Below are positions 8,531 through 17,474 of a stretch of DNA of 64,000 nt, piece by piece. Origin of the DNA: JBPOFM01 sp041391925 (GTDB taxonomy: Bacteria; Bacteroidota; Bacteroidia; Flavobacteriales; Flavobacteriaceae); the NCBI GenBank assembly GCA_041391925.1, contig JAWKNA010000005.1, positions 248,001 to 312,000 on the forward strand, in the 5' to 3' direction. The position numbers and the translations under genes are program-made. The number at the start of each line of letters is the position of its first letter. Within the stretch, counting starts at the first letter, position 1. The notes under the pieces are model-generated. The model did no database searches and was not told where the DNA came from. It worked only from the letters and a program-made list of their open reading frames with translations.

Positions 8531-9343
8531 TTATGAAGCAGAAGCGACGACACCTAAGGTGTACAATTGTTCCATGGTCGGTGTTTCACTACCGCCAGCT
8601 GGCTCTAGTGTGATACCAAAGGCTTCACTTTCATTTAGGTTTTGTATCTCAAAGATTTTATTCTCATCTTGCATAAAGTTGTCTATAGTGCCCAGACTCA
8701 CAGGTGTCAATGGACTCAGCTTAAGGGACCATACTTGATATACTTTTCCCGGCGGTGGAGCTGGCAGACCTTGTGCATCTAAATAGATTTGCTGTTTGCT
8801 TTTATCCCAATATACTTTAGCATAGGTATTGGCAAAATTGCCCTGTCCACCAAGAGGTACAGAAATGATGTCTTTGCTACGCAATATGCTCAATAGTTCC
8901 TTGCTCGCTTGAAGATCTGTCTTGGCATCAGCAATTTGAGTTTCCAAATAAGAATTTTCTACCTCAGCAGTTTGCAAATTAGATTTCAGTTCGTTGTTTT
9001 GATTCAACATCCAGAAAATGCCGACACCCAAAATAATGGCCGCTGCCCAACCTGTATAGGTCAACCAATTGTATTTTGGTTTTACAATTGAGACGACCTT
9101 AGTGTCCTTGCTTTGTTTGTTAAATAGCAGTTTTTCTTTAATAATGTTCAATATCCTGGATTTAGTTCCTCTCGAAGTGGAAGCGGTCAGTTTTATAACT
9201 GCAGCTTCTATCTCTAAAACTTCCTGAAGGATTTCTGGGTGCTTCAACATAAGTTCATAAACTTCTCTATTTTCTTTTTCAGAGAGGGTTCCAGCTACGT
9301 AAAGCTCCAATATTCCAGATTCTATGTAGGCATTAATATCCAT
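8531..9343 (-). CDS. Anti-sigma factor, RskA-like
   Basis: 270 aa. The N-terminal 50 residues ('NAYIESGILELYVAGTLSEK...') are the typical cytoplasmic anti-sigma segment of Bacteroidota. One transmembrane helix follows near residues 92-112 ('WAAAIILGVGIFWML'), then a coiled-coil-like linker. The outer C-terminal domain carries the RskA signature 'LPAPPPGKVYQVWSL' and 'GITLEPAGGSETPT'. It should hold the ECF sigma factor at the membrane until a signal arrives. It lies 3 bases downstream of the sigma gene, so the two are co-transcribed. The likely targets are the neighbouring ferritin-like genes, by analogy with other sigma/anti-sigma loci; that is not shown by the sequence. Confidence 0.88.
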   Translation of the reverse strand: MDINAYIESGILELYVAGTLSEKENREVYELMLKHPEILQEVLEIEAAVIKLTASTSRGTKSRILNIIKEKLLFNKQSKDTKVVSIVKPKYNWLTYTGWAAAIILGVGIFWMLNQNNELKSNLQTAEVENSYLETQIADAKTDLQASKELLSILRSKDIISVPLGGQGNFANTYAKVYWDKSKQQIYLDAQGLPAPPPGKVYQVWSLKLSPLTPVSLGTIDNFMQDENKIFEIQNLNESEAFGITLEPAGGSETPTMEQLYTLGVVASAS

Positions 9344-9346
9344 TTT

Positions 9347-9877
9347 TTATTTTAATACAATAGTACGTAATTCCTTTATGCAATTTCTGTTTCGAGTTTT
9401 GACGGTGCCAATGGGCATATCAAGTGCTTCTGAAGCTTCTTGCTGAGTATACCCTTTAAAGTATAACAGCTCAATGACTTCAATACATTTTTTTGCTAGT
9501 TTTTTTACGAATTTTTTTATTCCTATGGCATCCGTCTTGTCATCCAAACTCTCACTGGTTTGCAAAATATCTACGAAATATTCTGCATCTAGGTTTTTTT
9601 TGGAGTTCTTAAATGCTTTAGACCGTGTCTTATCTATGGCTGCGTTACGTGCGATGTTCAAAATCCAAGTAAAAAATCGTCCTTTTTCTGGAGAATAACT
9701 ACTGGAATTGTTCCACGCTTTGATAAACACATCTTGCATAATTTCTTCTGCGATGTCATTATCTTGAACAATATTGTATATAACGCCATGCATGCTGTCG
9801 CCATACATATTGTATAACTCTTCAAAAGCCTTTTGGTCCTTTTGCTGAAATTTGGAAATTAATAATTCTAATTCCAT
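9347..9877 (-). CDS. ECF-type RNA polymerase sigma factor
   Basis: 176 aa, typical ECF length. Region 2 is seen as 'DIAEEIMQDVFIKAWNN' and 'RFFTWILNIARNAAIDKTR'. Region 4 is a helix-turn-helix, 'GYTQQEASEALDMPIGTVKTR'. It belongs to the SigK/SigL-like group that pairs with RskA-type anti-sigma factors, which is the gene that follows. The start codon at 9877 is the first ATG. Upstream lies the terminator of the superoxide dismutase gene (9921-9947), so its promoter must fall in the roughly 45 bases between them or overlap the terminator. Confidence 0.93.
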   Translation of the reverse strand: MELELLISKFQQKDQKAFEELYNMYGDSMHGVIYNIVQDNDIAEEIMQDVFIKAWNNSSSYSPEKGRFFTWILNIARNAAIDKTRSKAFKNSKKNLDAEYFVDILQTSESLDDKTDAIGIKKFVKKLAKKCIEVIELLYFKGYTQQEASEALDMPIGTVKTRNRNCIKELRTIVLK

Positions 9878-9920
9878 ATAGTTTTTTTAGATGATCCTAA
9901 TGTAGTGAATAATGTGATAC

Positions 9921-9947
9921 TAAAAAAGCTACTCCGTAAAGTAGCTT
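9921..9947 (-). terminator. Terminator of the superoxide dismutase gene
   Basis: Perfect stem AAGCTACT/AGTAGCTT (9926-9933, 9940-9947) with a six-base loop. On the minus strand it is followed by TTTTTTA. It lies 20 bases after the stop at 9968. Confidence 0.88.
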
Positions 9948-9967
9948 ATAGATTTTATTTGATTGAT

Positions 9968-10567
9968 TTATTGTATGATGCCGCCACAACTCACCCTTCC
10001 TCCTGCGTCACCAGTTGGTTGTGTTTTGAAGTCATCTGTGCCTTCGTGCACGATGATGGCATGTCCTAAGATGTCTTTGTTCGGGTCACCACATCCAATG
10101 CACCATTCATCTGTTGTGATGGTAATAGTTGCATTACCATTGGCATTGGCATTCAGATTTCCTATGTCACCTTTGTGATAGCCATCAGGACTTCCCCACT
10201 TGCCATGAGGTTGATTGGTTGGATTCCAATGACCACCCGTTGATTTGCCATCGGGCGAAGAGCAATCTGCAGTCTCGTGTATATGGATGGCATGAGTCCC
10301 TTCTTTCAATCCGCCAAGTACGGCGACCATCGTTACAACGCCATCTTCTTGGGTGAAAACTGCATTGCCTTTAACATTACTGTTGCTTTTGGCTTCCATG
10401 ACCACTTGTACCTTTTTTTGTTCGCGTGAGGTGCTTTCAGGTTTTTTCATTTCGGTATCCTTCATTTCTGTGGATTCGTCCATTTTTGTTTCTTCTTTTT
10501 TATCATTTTTGCAAGACGTGCTAACAATCATTGTAAAAACTGCCAAAGTAAAAAGTAGTCGTTTCAT
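9968..10567 (-). CDS. Cu/Zn superoxide dismutase family lipoprotein
   Basis: 199 aa. Signal peptide with lipobox ending at Cys19 ('IVSTSCKND') and a charged Lys/Glu linker, so it is an outer or periplasmic lipoprotein. Metal ligands of the SodC family are all visible: 'HAIHIHE' (two Cu histidines), 'GGHWNP', 'PHGKWG', 'YHKGDIGNL' (His and Asp), and 'GHAIIVHEG'. The structural cysteines are 'ADCSSPD' and 'VSCGG', and the 'GDAGGRVSCG' arginine is near the active site. It converts superoxide to peroxide and oxygen. It neighbours the ECF/ferritin-like cluster on one side and a divergent stress protein on the other. Confidence 0.93.
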   Translation of the reverse strand: MKRLLFTLAVFTMIVSTSCKNDKKEETKMDESTEMKDTEMKKPESTSREQKKVQVVMEAKSNSNVKGNAVFTQEDGVVTMVAVLGGLKEGTHAIHIHETADCSSPDGKSTGGHWNPTNQPHGKWGSPDGYHKGDIGNLNANANGNATITITTDEWCIGCGDPNKDILGHAIIVHEGTDDFKTQPTGDAGGRVSCGGIIQ

Positions 10568-10799
10568 TTCTATTGTATTATTTGTTAATGTTTAAAGTTA
10601 CTATTAATTTTCTTGATAGCAAATTGGTTATTAAAAATAGTGATTTTGAAAAAGTGTATATGACTTAAATCATATTTATAATGACTCGAATCCATCAATC
10701 CATAAAATAAGGTTCATATAAAATCACAAAATAAGCTTGATTTTCTTCTCAAAATTGAGTAACTTATGTAATCATTTATAACACATAATCTTTAATAAA
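10568..10799. promoter_or_regulatory. Divergent regulatory region with a CRP/FNR-like palindrome
   Basis: The 232-base region serves the SodC-like gene (minus) and the stress-protein gene (plus). At 10658-10675 it contains ATATGA, six bases, TCATAT, a perfect inverted repeat. Its core, ATGAC-TTAA-ATCAT, differs in three bases from the FNR-type site TTGAT-N4-ATCAA. A CRP/FNR-family regulator is a plausible binder. Confidence 0.4.
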
Positions 10800-11636
10800 A
10801 TGAAAAAAATAATTGTCCCTGTAGACTTTTCAAAACACTCAGAGTATGCCTTGGAAGCTGCTGCTTTATTAGCCAAAAAGAATAATTCACAAATTCTGGC
10901 CTTGCATATGTTGGAGATTTCAGATTCGATACTCATCAACAGCGATAACGAACAACATGCAAAGGCAGTTTTTTTTCTAAAACTTGCGGAACAGAAGTTT
11001 GATGCTTTTTTGGATAAAGATTATCTTAAAGGGGTAGATGTTGTACCTATCGTAAAACATTTTAAAGTTTTTAGTGAAGTTAGTCAAGTAGCCAAAGAGC
11101 ACAATGCCGATTTAATCGTAATGGGTTCCCATGGATCTAGTGGTATTAGTGAAATATTTGTAGGATCTAATACAGAAAAAGTAGTAAGATACTCCGATAT
11201 ACCAGTTTTGGTAATTAAGGGCAAACCCGAATCAGTGGATTTCAAGACTGTTGTCTTTGCCAGTGATTTTTCAAAGGAAGCAGTAAATACATATATAAAT
11301 GCCTCAAGGATGTTTGAAAGTTTTGACTCAGAAATGCATTTGCTGTATGTCAATGTTCCCGGAGAGCGATTCAAAAGTTCTTCAGAAATGGAAACTACCA
11401 TGACGGAATTTCTGCAGAAAGCTGATGGTAATTTAAATAGAATGAATGCAGTGCACTATGTTGCTGACACCTCAGTGGAAAAAGGTGTTTTGAATTTTGC
11501 CAAAAAAATAAATGCAGATTTGATAGCGATACCAACCCATGGTCGCACAGGTTTGGCACATTTCTTTGAAGGTAGTATTTCTGAGGATATAGCCAACCAT
11601 TCTCATCGACCTGTAATGACCTTTAAAATTAAATAG
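10800..11636 (+). CDS. Universal stress protein with two Usp domains
   Basis: 278 aa, tandem UspA domains. Domain 1 (residues 1-140) starts 'KKIIVPVDFSKHSEYAL' and ends with an ATP-binding pattern G-2x-G-9x-G-S seen in 'GSHGSSGISEIFVGSNTEKV'. Domain 2 (about 147-278) starts 'KTVVFASDFSKEAVN' and ends 'PTHGRTGLAHFFEGSISEDI', the same pattern with Pro in place of the first Gly. ATP-binding members often report or buffer energy and redox stress. It is a single gene ending at a shared bidirectional terminator. The FNR-like palindrome upstream suggests control by oxygen or another CRP/FNR signal (inference). Confidence 0.93.
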   Translation: MKKIIVPVDFSKHSEYALEAAALLAKKNNSQILALHMLEISDSILINSDNEQHAKAVFFLKLAEQKFDAFLDKDYLKGVDVVPIVKHFKVFSEVSQVAKEHNADLIVMGSHGSSGISEIFVGSNTEKVVRYSDIPVLVIKGKPESVDFKTVVFASDFSKEAVNTYINASRMFESFDSEMHLLYVNVPGERFKSSSEMETTMTEFLQKADGNLNRMNAVHYVADTSVEKGVLNFAKKINADLIAIPTHGRTGLAHFFEGSISEDIANHSHRPVMTFKIK

Positions 11637-11653
11637 TTAAAAATATAATGTTT

Positions 11654-11681
11654 AAAAAAAGCCCTGATATTCAGGGCTTTT
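11654..11681. terminator. Bidirectional terminator
   Basis: Perfect stem GCCCTGA/TCAGGGC (11661-11667, 11671-11677) with a three-base loop, with A and T runs on either side. It serves the stress protein gene (plus) and the S9 peptidase gene (minus). Confidence 0.92.
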
Positions 11682-11684
11682 GTG

Positions 11685-13640
11685 TTATTTGGTTTTTTCT
11701 TCAGCTTTTATCTCCGTTGATTTTGTTTCGCCATCCAAAGGTTCATTTTCCTTCTTCAGATATTTATCCAAAAATTGTAAAACCCTGCTGTATGCCTCAA
11801 TTTGGTTTTCCTTTTTTACAAAACCATGACCTTCATCTTCAAACAATACATATTCAACAGGAACCCCATTTTTACGAACTCCTGCTACGATTTCATCGGA
11901 TTCTACTTGGAGTACTCGTGGGTCTTGAGAACCTTGAAGTACAATTAAAGGTTTGGTCACTTTATCTGTATGAAACAAAGGAGAAATACGCTTCAATCGA
12001 ACAGAATCAGCTGAATATGGGTCTCCCAACTCCAGATATAACGATTTGCGATAGGATTCCCAATACGGAGGAATGCTTTTTAAAGTACGTATCCAGTTGG
12101 TAACCCCAAAAAGATTTACTCCAACATCAAATTCTTCTGCTGTATAGGTTAAGGCTGCCATGGTCATGTAACCTCCATACGAACCGCCAATGATGCCTAT
12201 TTTTTCACCATCGATTTCTGGCTGTGTTGCCAGCCAATTTTTTCCTTCCACACAATCCTGCAAATCTTTTTCACCATGATTTAAATCGTCCATCTTATAG
12301 AATGTTTTGCCATAACCACTGCTGCCTCGATTGTTTACAGCCAATACGGCATAGCCATGATTGACCATATATTGTAGAAACGAATTGAAGTTTTGCCTTG
12401 TCTGTCCACCAGGACCACCATGAACCCATACCATTGCTGGTACTTTGTTTTCTGTACTGGCTTGATGTGGTAAATAGTAGATGGCAGGAATCATAGTACC
12501 ATCAAACGATTTGAAACGTACAACCTGTGCTGTGACTAAATCGTCAGCATGAATGGCTTCATTCAAAACATTCGTAATTTTGTGTTGCTCTTCCGTTTCA
12601 AAATTATAAGTATACAAGTCAGAAGGTAAATTTGACCCTCCTACATACATGCGCATCCATTTTTCATCATCACTAAAGCCTACACTTGTAATACTTTTAT
12701 CACCAAAATCTGGTAAGGCAATCGGTTTGTCTGTTTTAACATCAATGACCTCTATATCGTTTTTTCCATCATTATTGATATAAACAATCATATAGTTGCC
12801 ATTGTCCGTAAAACCAGCACCAGTAATGTCCCAAGGTTTTTGGAGCACTGGTGATTTCTCTTTCGTGTTTAAATCATATTTCATCAAATATGAGAACTCC
12901 ACACCATCGTCCGTTGTGTAATATAGAGCAGAGCCATCATTTGAAAAATCCTGTGCGGAGTTTGCACTTTGATTGTCATTAATCTTTGTTTGTTCTTTGG
13001 TTTTTAAATTAAAAACATATAAATCGGTATCATTTGTGTTCAAGGATTTGATAAGGGCAATATAGTTTTCGGCACTCGAAATTCCGTTGAAGTCCATACC
13101 ATCATTATTCTGATAGATGAGTTTTGGTTTAAAATCAGTAACATCCATTTTATACACATCAAAATATTTTGGATCACGTTTATTGGAACCAAAATAAAAT
13201 GATTGGTCATCCTCAGCCCAACCGTAAAATTGTGATTTTGCTCCTTTTTCAGGTGTTAAATCGGTGATGGTGCCTGTGGTGTCGCGTAAATAGATATGGT
13301 CAATTTCGTCACCATTGCCATCGGCAGATAACAACATTCTATCATCATTAGGGAAAAAGGATTCTGCTATATAAGAAGTGCTATCCGATGCTGTGATAGG
13401 TGTATAATCGCCACCAGTTGTGGGTACAGTATAAACATTGTAAATACCAGAACGATTACTGGAAATCAATAGTTTGGAATTGTCATGAGAAAAACTTCCA
13501 CCACCCACAGCTTCGTTATCCATAAATTGTTCAATGGTGTATTGCTCAACTTTGATTGCAGTATCTTGTTTTTTCATTTCCTTTTTATCCTTACAGGATA
13601 CAAAAAGTACAAGTGTTAAAACAAAAAGTAAATGCTTCAT
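11685..13640 (-). CDS. S9 family peptidase (prolyl oligopeptidase-like), lipoprotein
   Basis: 651 aa. The N-terminus 'MKHLLFVLTLVLFVSCKDKK' is a lipoprotein signal (Cys16). Residues about 30-370 are WD/PD40-like beta-propeller blades ('DYTPITASDS', 'LYVFNLKTKEQ', 'LYTYNFETEEQHK'). The C-terminal alpha/beta-hydrolase domain has catalytic Ser487 in 'GGSYGGYM', Asp573 in 'GSQDPRV' and His605 in 'EGHGFV'. Such enzymes cleave short peptides after proline, alanine or acidic residues depending on subfamily. It is probably anchored in the envelope and used for peptide scavenging. Single gene, sharing a terminator with the convergent stress protein gene. Confidence 0.93.
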   Translation of the reverse strand: MKHLLFVLTLVLFVSCKDKKEMKKQDTAIKVEQYTIEQFMDNEAVGGGSFSHDNSKLLISSNRSGIYNVYTVPTTGGDYTPITASDSTSYIAESFFPNDDRMLLSADGNGDEIDHIYLRDTTGTITDLTPEKGAKSQFYGWAEDDQSFYFGSNKRDPKYFDVYKMDVTDFKPKLIYQNNDGMDFNGISSAENYIALIKSLNTNDTDLYVFNLKTKEQTKINDNQSANSAQDFSNDGSALYYTTDDGVEFSYLMKYDLNTKEKSPVLQKPWDITGAGFTDNGNYMIVYINNDGKNDIEVIDVKTDKPIALPDFGDKSITSVGFSDDEKWMRMYVGGSNLPSDLYTYNFETEEQHKITNVLNEAIHADDLVTAQVVRFKSFDGTMIPAIYYLPHQASTENKVPAMVWVHGGPGGQTRQNFNSFLQYMVNHGYAVLAVNNRGSSGYGKTFYKMDDLNHGEKDLQDCVEGKNWLATQPEIDGEKIGIIGGSYGGYMTMAALTYTAEEFDVGVNLFGVTNWIRTLKSIPPYWESYRKSLYLELGDPYSADSVRLKRISPLFHTDKVTKPLIVLQGSQDPRVLQVESDEIVAGVRKNGVPVEYVLFEDEGHGFVKKENQIEAYSRVLQFLDKYLKKENEPLDGETKSTEIKAEEKTK

Positions 13641-13759
13641 AATTTTTACGGTTTTGATTGATTGTCGTTTTAAAGATAATCAAATCTTATGATAGAATTC
13701 TTAAATTAGATGTTAATGCTTTTTAGAGGAATGGGAAAAAAGTGTATTTTTATAGGGCT

Positions 13760-14887
13760 ATGAAAAAGAATACCACACACCGGAAAGGCTTTATATTTAA
13801 AACGTATGAAGCACCTTTTCAATCCACTTTTGAGAAACTATTTGAGATTTTTAAAGAATTGATTACGCACACCTCTGGTGATTTTGATGAGGCGATAGAT
13901 TGGTTGCGAGAATTGGATAAAGAATATAATTTGACAACATCTGACTATACCATTGACGACTTTATTGAGGACCTAAAAAAGAAAGGCTACATCCGAGAAG
14001 AAATTGACCCAGATGGGAATGGAGGTTTGGCAATTACTGCAAAAACGGAACGTGCCATCAGACAAAAGGCCCTTGACCAAATTTTTGGAAAAATAAAGCG
14101 GAGCGGTCAAGGCAATCACAAAAGCAAAAGCCCAGGGATTGGTGACGAGCATACGGGCGATTTTAGAAAGTACCAATTTGGAGATGCTTTGGATAAAGTG
14201 TCCATGACTGAAAGTTTGAAAAATGCCCAAATCCACCACGGAATTGGAGATTTTAGTTTGTCAGAAGACGATTTGGTCGTAGAAGAAACACTTCATAAAT
14301 CACAAATGAGTACCGTTTTGATGATTGACATCAGTCATAGCATGATTCTGTATGGTGAAGACCGCATCACACCTGCAAAAAAAGTAGCGATGGCATTGGC
14401 TGAATTGATTACCACAAGATACCCAAAAGACACGCTCGACATTTTGGTTTTTGGAAACGATGCTTGGCAAATAGAAATCAAGGATTTACCTTATCTCAAA
14501 GTCGGCCCTTATCACACCAACACTGTTGCAGGTCTGCAATTGGCAATGGATTTATTGAGAAGAAAACGGAACACCAACAAACAAATTTTTATGATAACGG
14601 ACGGTAAGCCAAGTTGTTTACGACTTCCAGATGGTCAATATTATAAGGATAGTGCTGGACTGAATCCATACATTACTGAAAAATGCTATGCGATGGCACA
14701 ACAAGCTCGAAAATTGCACATTCCCATTACCACTTTTATGATAGCACAAGATCAATACCTAATGCGATTTGTGCGTGAATTTACAGAGGCCAATCAGGGC
14801 AAGGCCTTCTATACTGGACTTAAAGGTTTGGGTGAAATGATTTTCGAAGATTATGAAACGAATAGAAAGAAACGGATTAGAGGATAA
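13760..14887 (+). CDS. VWA domain protein of a MoxR/VWA pair
   Basis: 375 aa from the ATG at 13760; a GTG at 13742 in frame would add six residues but lacks support. The C-terminal half (about residues 180-375) is a von Willebrand A domain with a MIDAS motif 'MIDISHSM' (DxSxS), and 'ITDGKPS' later. The N-terminal half is helical and charged with no known motif. It resembles the D subunit side of magnesium-chelatase-type pairs. The downstream gene, 29 bases away, is the matching AAA+ ATPase. MoxR/VWA pairs act as metal-insertion or protein-maturation chaperones; the client here is unknown. Confidence 0.87.
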   Translation: MKKNTTHRKGFIFKTYEAPFQSTFEKLFEIFKELITHTSGDFDEAIDWLRELDKEYNLTTSDYTIDDFIEDLKKKGYIREEIDPDGNGGLAITAKTERAIRQKALDQIFGKIKRSGQGNHKSKSPGIGDEHTGDFRKYQFGDALDKVSMTESLKNAQIHHGIGDFSLSEDDLVVEETLHKSQMSTVLMIDISHSMILYGEDRITPAKKVAMALAELITTRYPKDTLDILVFGNDAWQIEIKDLPYLKVGPYHTNTVAGLQLAMDLLRRKRNTNKQIFMITDGKPSCLRLPDGQYYKDSAGLNPYITEKCYAMAQQARKLHIPITTFMIAQDQYLMRFVREFTEANQGKAFYTGLKGLGEMIFEDYETNRKKRIRG

Positions 14888-14916
14888 ATAAAGAATCAGG
14901 TCAAGAAAAATTAAAC

Positions 14917-16383
14917 ATGAAAATAGAAACTATAAATACCATAGGTGAACTAAAAAAAGCAGGTTATCAACCAAAATCCATCAAGGATGAATTGCGTGAT
15001 AATCTGATAAAAAAAATAAAAAACAAAGAAACCACTTTTAAAGGTGTTCACGGCTATGAAAATACAGTCATTCCCGAATTGGAGCGAGCAATCCTTTCAC
15101 GTCATAATATCAATTTGTTGGGTTTAAGAGGGCAGGCAAAAACCCGATTGGCTCGTTTGATGTTGAATCTTTTGGATGAATATATTCCTGTGGTCGAAGG
15201 TTCTGAAATCAATGATGACCCTTTGAAGCCCATTTCTCGACTTGCCAAAGAATTGATTAAAGAAAAAGGTGATAGTACACCGATTTATTGGTTGCACAGA
15301 AGTGAACGCTTTGCAGAAAAATTGGCAACGCCAGATGTAACGGTTGCTGATATCATTGGAGATGTAGATCCTATCAAAGCTGCCAATCTAAAATTGAGTT
15401 ATGCCGATGACAGAGTAATTCATTATGGTATGATTCCTCGCGCCAACCGATGTATTTTTGTAATCAACGAACTTCCGGATTTACAGGCCAGAATCCAAGT
15501 GGCATTGTTCAATATTTTGCAGGAAGGTGATATCCAGATAAGAGGTTTCAAATTACGCTTGCCTTTGGATATCCAATTTTTGTTTACGGCAAATCCAGAA
15601 GATTATACTAACAGAGGTAGCATTGTCACACCCTTGAAGGATAGAATTGGTTCACAAATATTGACACATTATCCGACAGATATTGAAACTGCTCGATTGA
15701 TTACACAACAAGAGGCGAGAGTAGTGGAAGCACAAAAAGAATATGTAATAGTGCCAGATTTGGCCAGGGATTTATTGGAACAAATTGTTTTTGAAGCTCG
15801 CGAAAGTGAATTTATCGATGCAAAGAGTGGTGTCAGTGCTCGGATGAGCATCACTGCTTTGGAAAATTTGTTGAGCACAGCCGAACGTCGTGCCTTAAAA
15901 GTTGGTGACTCCAAAACAACGGTACGATTGGGCGATTTTGTGGGAATCATTCCCTCCATCACTGGGAAAGTGGAATTGGTCTATGAAGGCGAGCAGGAAG
16001 GTGCTGTCACGGTGGCTTATAACTTAATAGGTGAAGCAGTTAAGAGCCTTTTTGAAGAATTCTTTCCAAAAATTGAAAAACTGAAAAAAGAAGATGCCGA
16101 AACACCTTATGATGACATAGTTTCTTGGTTTTTCAATCAAAAGGAAGGATTTGAACTGTTGGATGATTTGAGGGATAAAGAATATAAAAATCTGTTGGAT
16201 GCCATCTCGCCACTGGATGATTTATTGGGAGAATATCAGCCAAATCTGTCAAAAGAAAATAGTTATTTCGTCAAGGAATTTGTGCTTTGGGCCTTGGTGG
16301 AATTCAAACAGCTGAGCAAATATCGTTTTTCCGAAGGAATTCAATTTAAAGACCCTTATGGAAGTTTTATTAGTGGCATATGA
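14917..16383 (+). CDS. AAA+ ATPase, MoxR / magnesium chelatase I-like
   Basis: 488 aa. The Walker A loop is 'GLRGQAKTR' (residues 69-77), a MoxR/ChlI-type variant with A-K-T. Walker B is 'CIFVINELPDL', and sensor 1 is 'LFTANPEDYTNRGSI'. An arginine-rich lid region follows ('SGVSARMSITALENLLSTAERRAL'). The last 120 residues are an acidic helical extension. It is co-transcribed with the upstream VWA protein, with which it should form an ATP-driven complex. The client protein or metal is not apparent from neighbours (S9 peptidase upstream, YdeI-like pair downstream on the other strand). Confidence 0.9.
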   Translation: MKIETINTIGELKKAGYQPKSIKDELRDNLIKKIKNKETTFKGVHGYENTVIPELERAILSRHNINLLGLRGQAKTRLARLMLNLLDEYIPVVEGSEINDDPLKPISRLAKELIKEKGDSTPIYWLHRSERFAEKLATPDVTVADIIGDVDPIKAANLKLSYADDRVIHYGMIPRANRCIFVINELPDLQARIQVALFNILQEGDIQIRGFKLRLPLDIQFLFTANPEDYTNRGSIVTPLKDRIGSQILTHYPTDIETARLITQQEARVVEAQKEYVIVPDLARDLLEQIVFEARESEFIDAKSGVSARMSITALENLLSTAERRALKVGDSKTTVRLGDFVGIIPSITGKVELVYEGEQEGAVTVAYNLIGEAVKSLFEEFFPKIEKLKKEDAETPYDDIVSWFFNQKEGFELLDDLRDKEYKNLLDAISPLDDLLGEYQPNLSKENSYFVKEFVLWALVEFKQLSKYRFSEGIQFKDPYGSFISGI

Positions 16384-16408
16384 TATAATTCTGATATAAA
16401 TTTTAAGA

Positions 16409-16900
16409 TTAATTCGCCTTGAACATTTCCATCGGATTAGTGATACCGCGTTTTAGATTGTCGCACATGGTAAGAGCTTTGTCTATTCGCGATTGAGTAT
16501 TCTTAATTCGGATGATGGTGTAAATGATGCTTCGTTGCTTTCCGGAAGTAAAGGATTCAAAAATTGTATAAGCTTCGTAATCGCTCAATAAAACAGCTTC
16601 CAATTCTTCTGGTATTTCTACACCATATTTTGAGGTATCTTCAAAGAGTTGCAACTCGAAGTAATCGTTTTGGAACACATTCAGTTCTTTTTGATAACGT
16701 TTGCTGAAGATAATGTAATAGGAGTCATTATTTTTATTTCTGTTTAATGCAGCATGAAATTCGATAAGGTTTCCATTAAATGATGCTTTTACTTTTACAC
16801 GACTTTGATTGTTTTTAGCGAATGGTTCAGCAATTTCAGAGGGTATTTGCAAATGATATTGATCTAACAATCCAACACTAAAAACTATACTCTTCATCAT
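16409..16900 (-). CDS. DUF1905 / YdeI-type protein
   Basis: 163 aa from the ATG at 16898-16900, chosen because it overlaps the upstream stop codon as ATGA; a TTG at 16906 is also open. The N-terminal part ('PSEIAEPFAKNNQSRVKVKASFNGNLIEF') matches the DUF1905 small beta-barrel. The C-terminal part ('GVEIPEELEAVLLSDYEAYTIFESF' and 'SRIDKALTMCDNLKRG') matches the YdeI/OmpD-associated helical domain. Proteins of this kind are annotated as bacteriocin-protection-like, with little direct evidence. Translation is coupled to the YdeI-like gene before it. Confidence 0.8.
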   Translation of the reverse strand: MMKSIVFSVGLLDQYHLQIPSEIAEPFAKNNQSRVKVKASFNGNLIEFHAALNRNKNNDSYYIIFSKRYQKELNVFQNDYFELQLFEDTSKYGVEIPEELEAVLLSDYEAYTIFESFTSGKQRSIIYTIIRIKNTQSRIDKALTMCDNLKRGITNPMEMFKAN

Positions 16901-17472
16901 TGCCAATCGCTTCTACTTTTAATATTATTGGTACATAGTTGTACTATTTCGGAGATTCGCTGTTGTCTGGTTGCTTCTCTTTTGGCTTGGTTCAGCCAAT
17001 ACAGATAACTTTTGCGATAGGAGGGAGCAAAGTTTTGGTAGTTTTCAAATGCTTGTGGGTTATTATCGAACGAGGTCTGTAAATCTTCTGGAATGATGCC
17101 GTTTTCGACATCGTCTAAGGCTGTCCAACTTCCGTTTTGTTTTCCGATTTCTATGATTTTTTGTCCGCTTTCATGCATCAAATTTGATGCAGTCAATTCT
17201 TTTATATAGTGTTTGTTTAGAGCGCTCCAAACACTTTTGGGATTTCTTGGGGTGAAATACTGGCGTCGTTTTCCATCTCCCAAACTTTTCACTGTGGAAT
17301 CTATCCATCCATAACAAAGTGCAACTTTGACGGCTTCTTCCCAACGCATGGAATCGTTTTCATGCTCCACTTTGTAAAAAATCAAATAAACGCCTTTTGA
17401 GCTCGCATGGTTCTCGTGCAACCAATCGCGCCATTCATTATCTGTTTTAAAATAATGCTCTTGAAGACCCAC
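16897..17472 (-). CDS. YdeI/OmpD-associated family protein
   Basis: 191 aa. Family signature 'SKGVYLIFYKVEHENDSMRWEEAVKVALCYGWIDS' near residues 25-60, then 'RRQYFTPRNPKSVWSALNK', and the C-terminal 'SYRKSYLYWLNQAKREATRQ' helix. In Salmonella, YdeI and the porin OmpD affect resistance to polymyxin and other cationic peptides. Members in Bacteroidota are uncharacterised. It precedes and overlaps a second protein that shares the C-terminal domain. It starts 2 bases after the stop of the M1 peptidase gene, so the pair may be read through from the peptidase operon. Confidence 0.88.
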   Translation of the reverse strand: MGLQEHYFKTDNEWRDWLHENHASSKGVYLIFYKVEHENDSMRWEEAVKVALCYGWIDSTVKSLGDGKRRQYFTPRNPKSVWSALNKHYIKELTASNLMHESGQKIIEIGKQNGSWTALDDVENGIIPEDLQTSFDNNPQAFENYQNFAPSYRKSYLYWLNQAKREATRQQRISEIVQLCTNNIKSRSDWQ

Positions 17473-17474
17473 TA

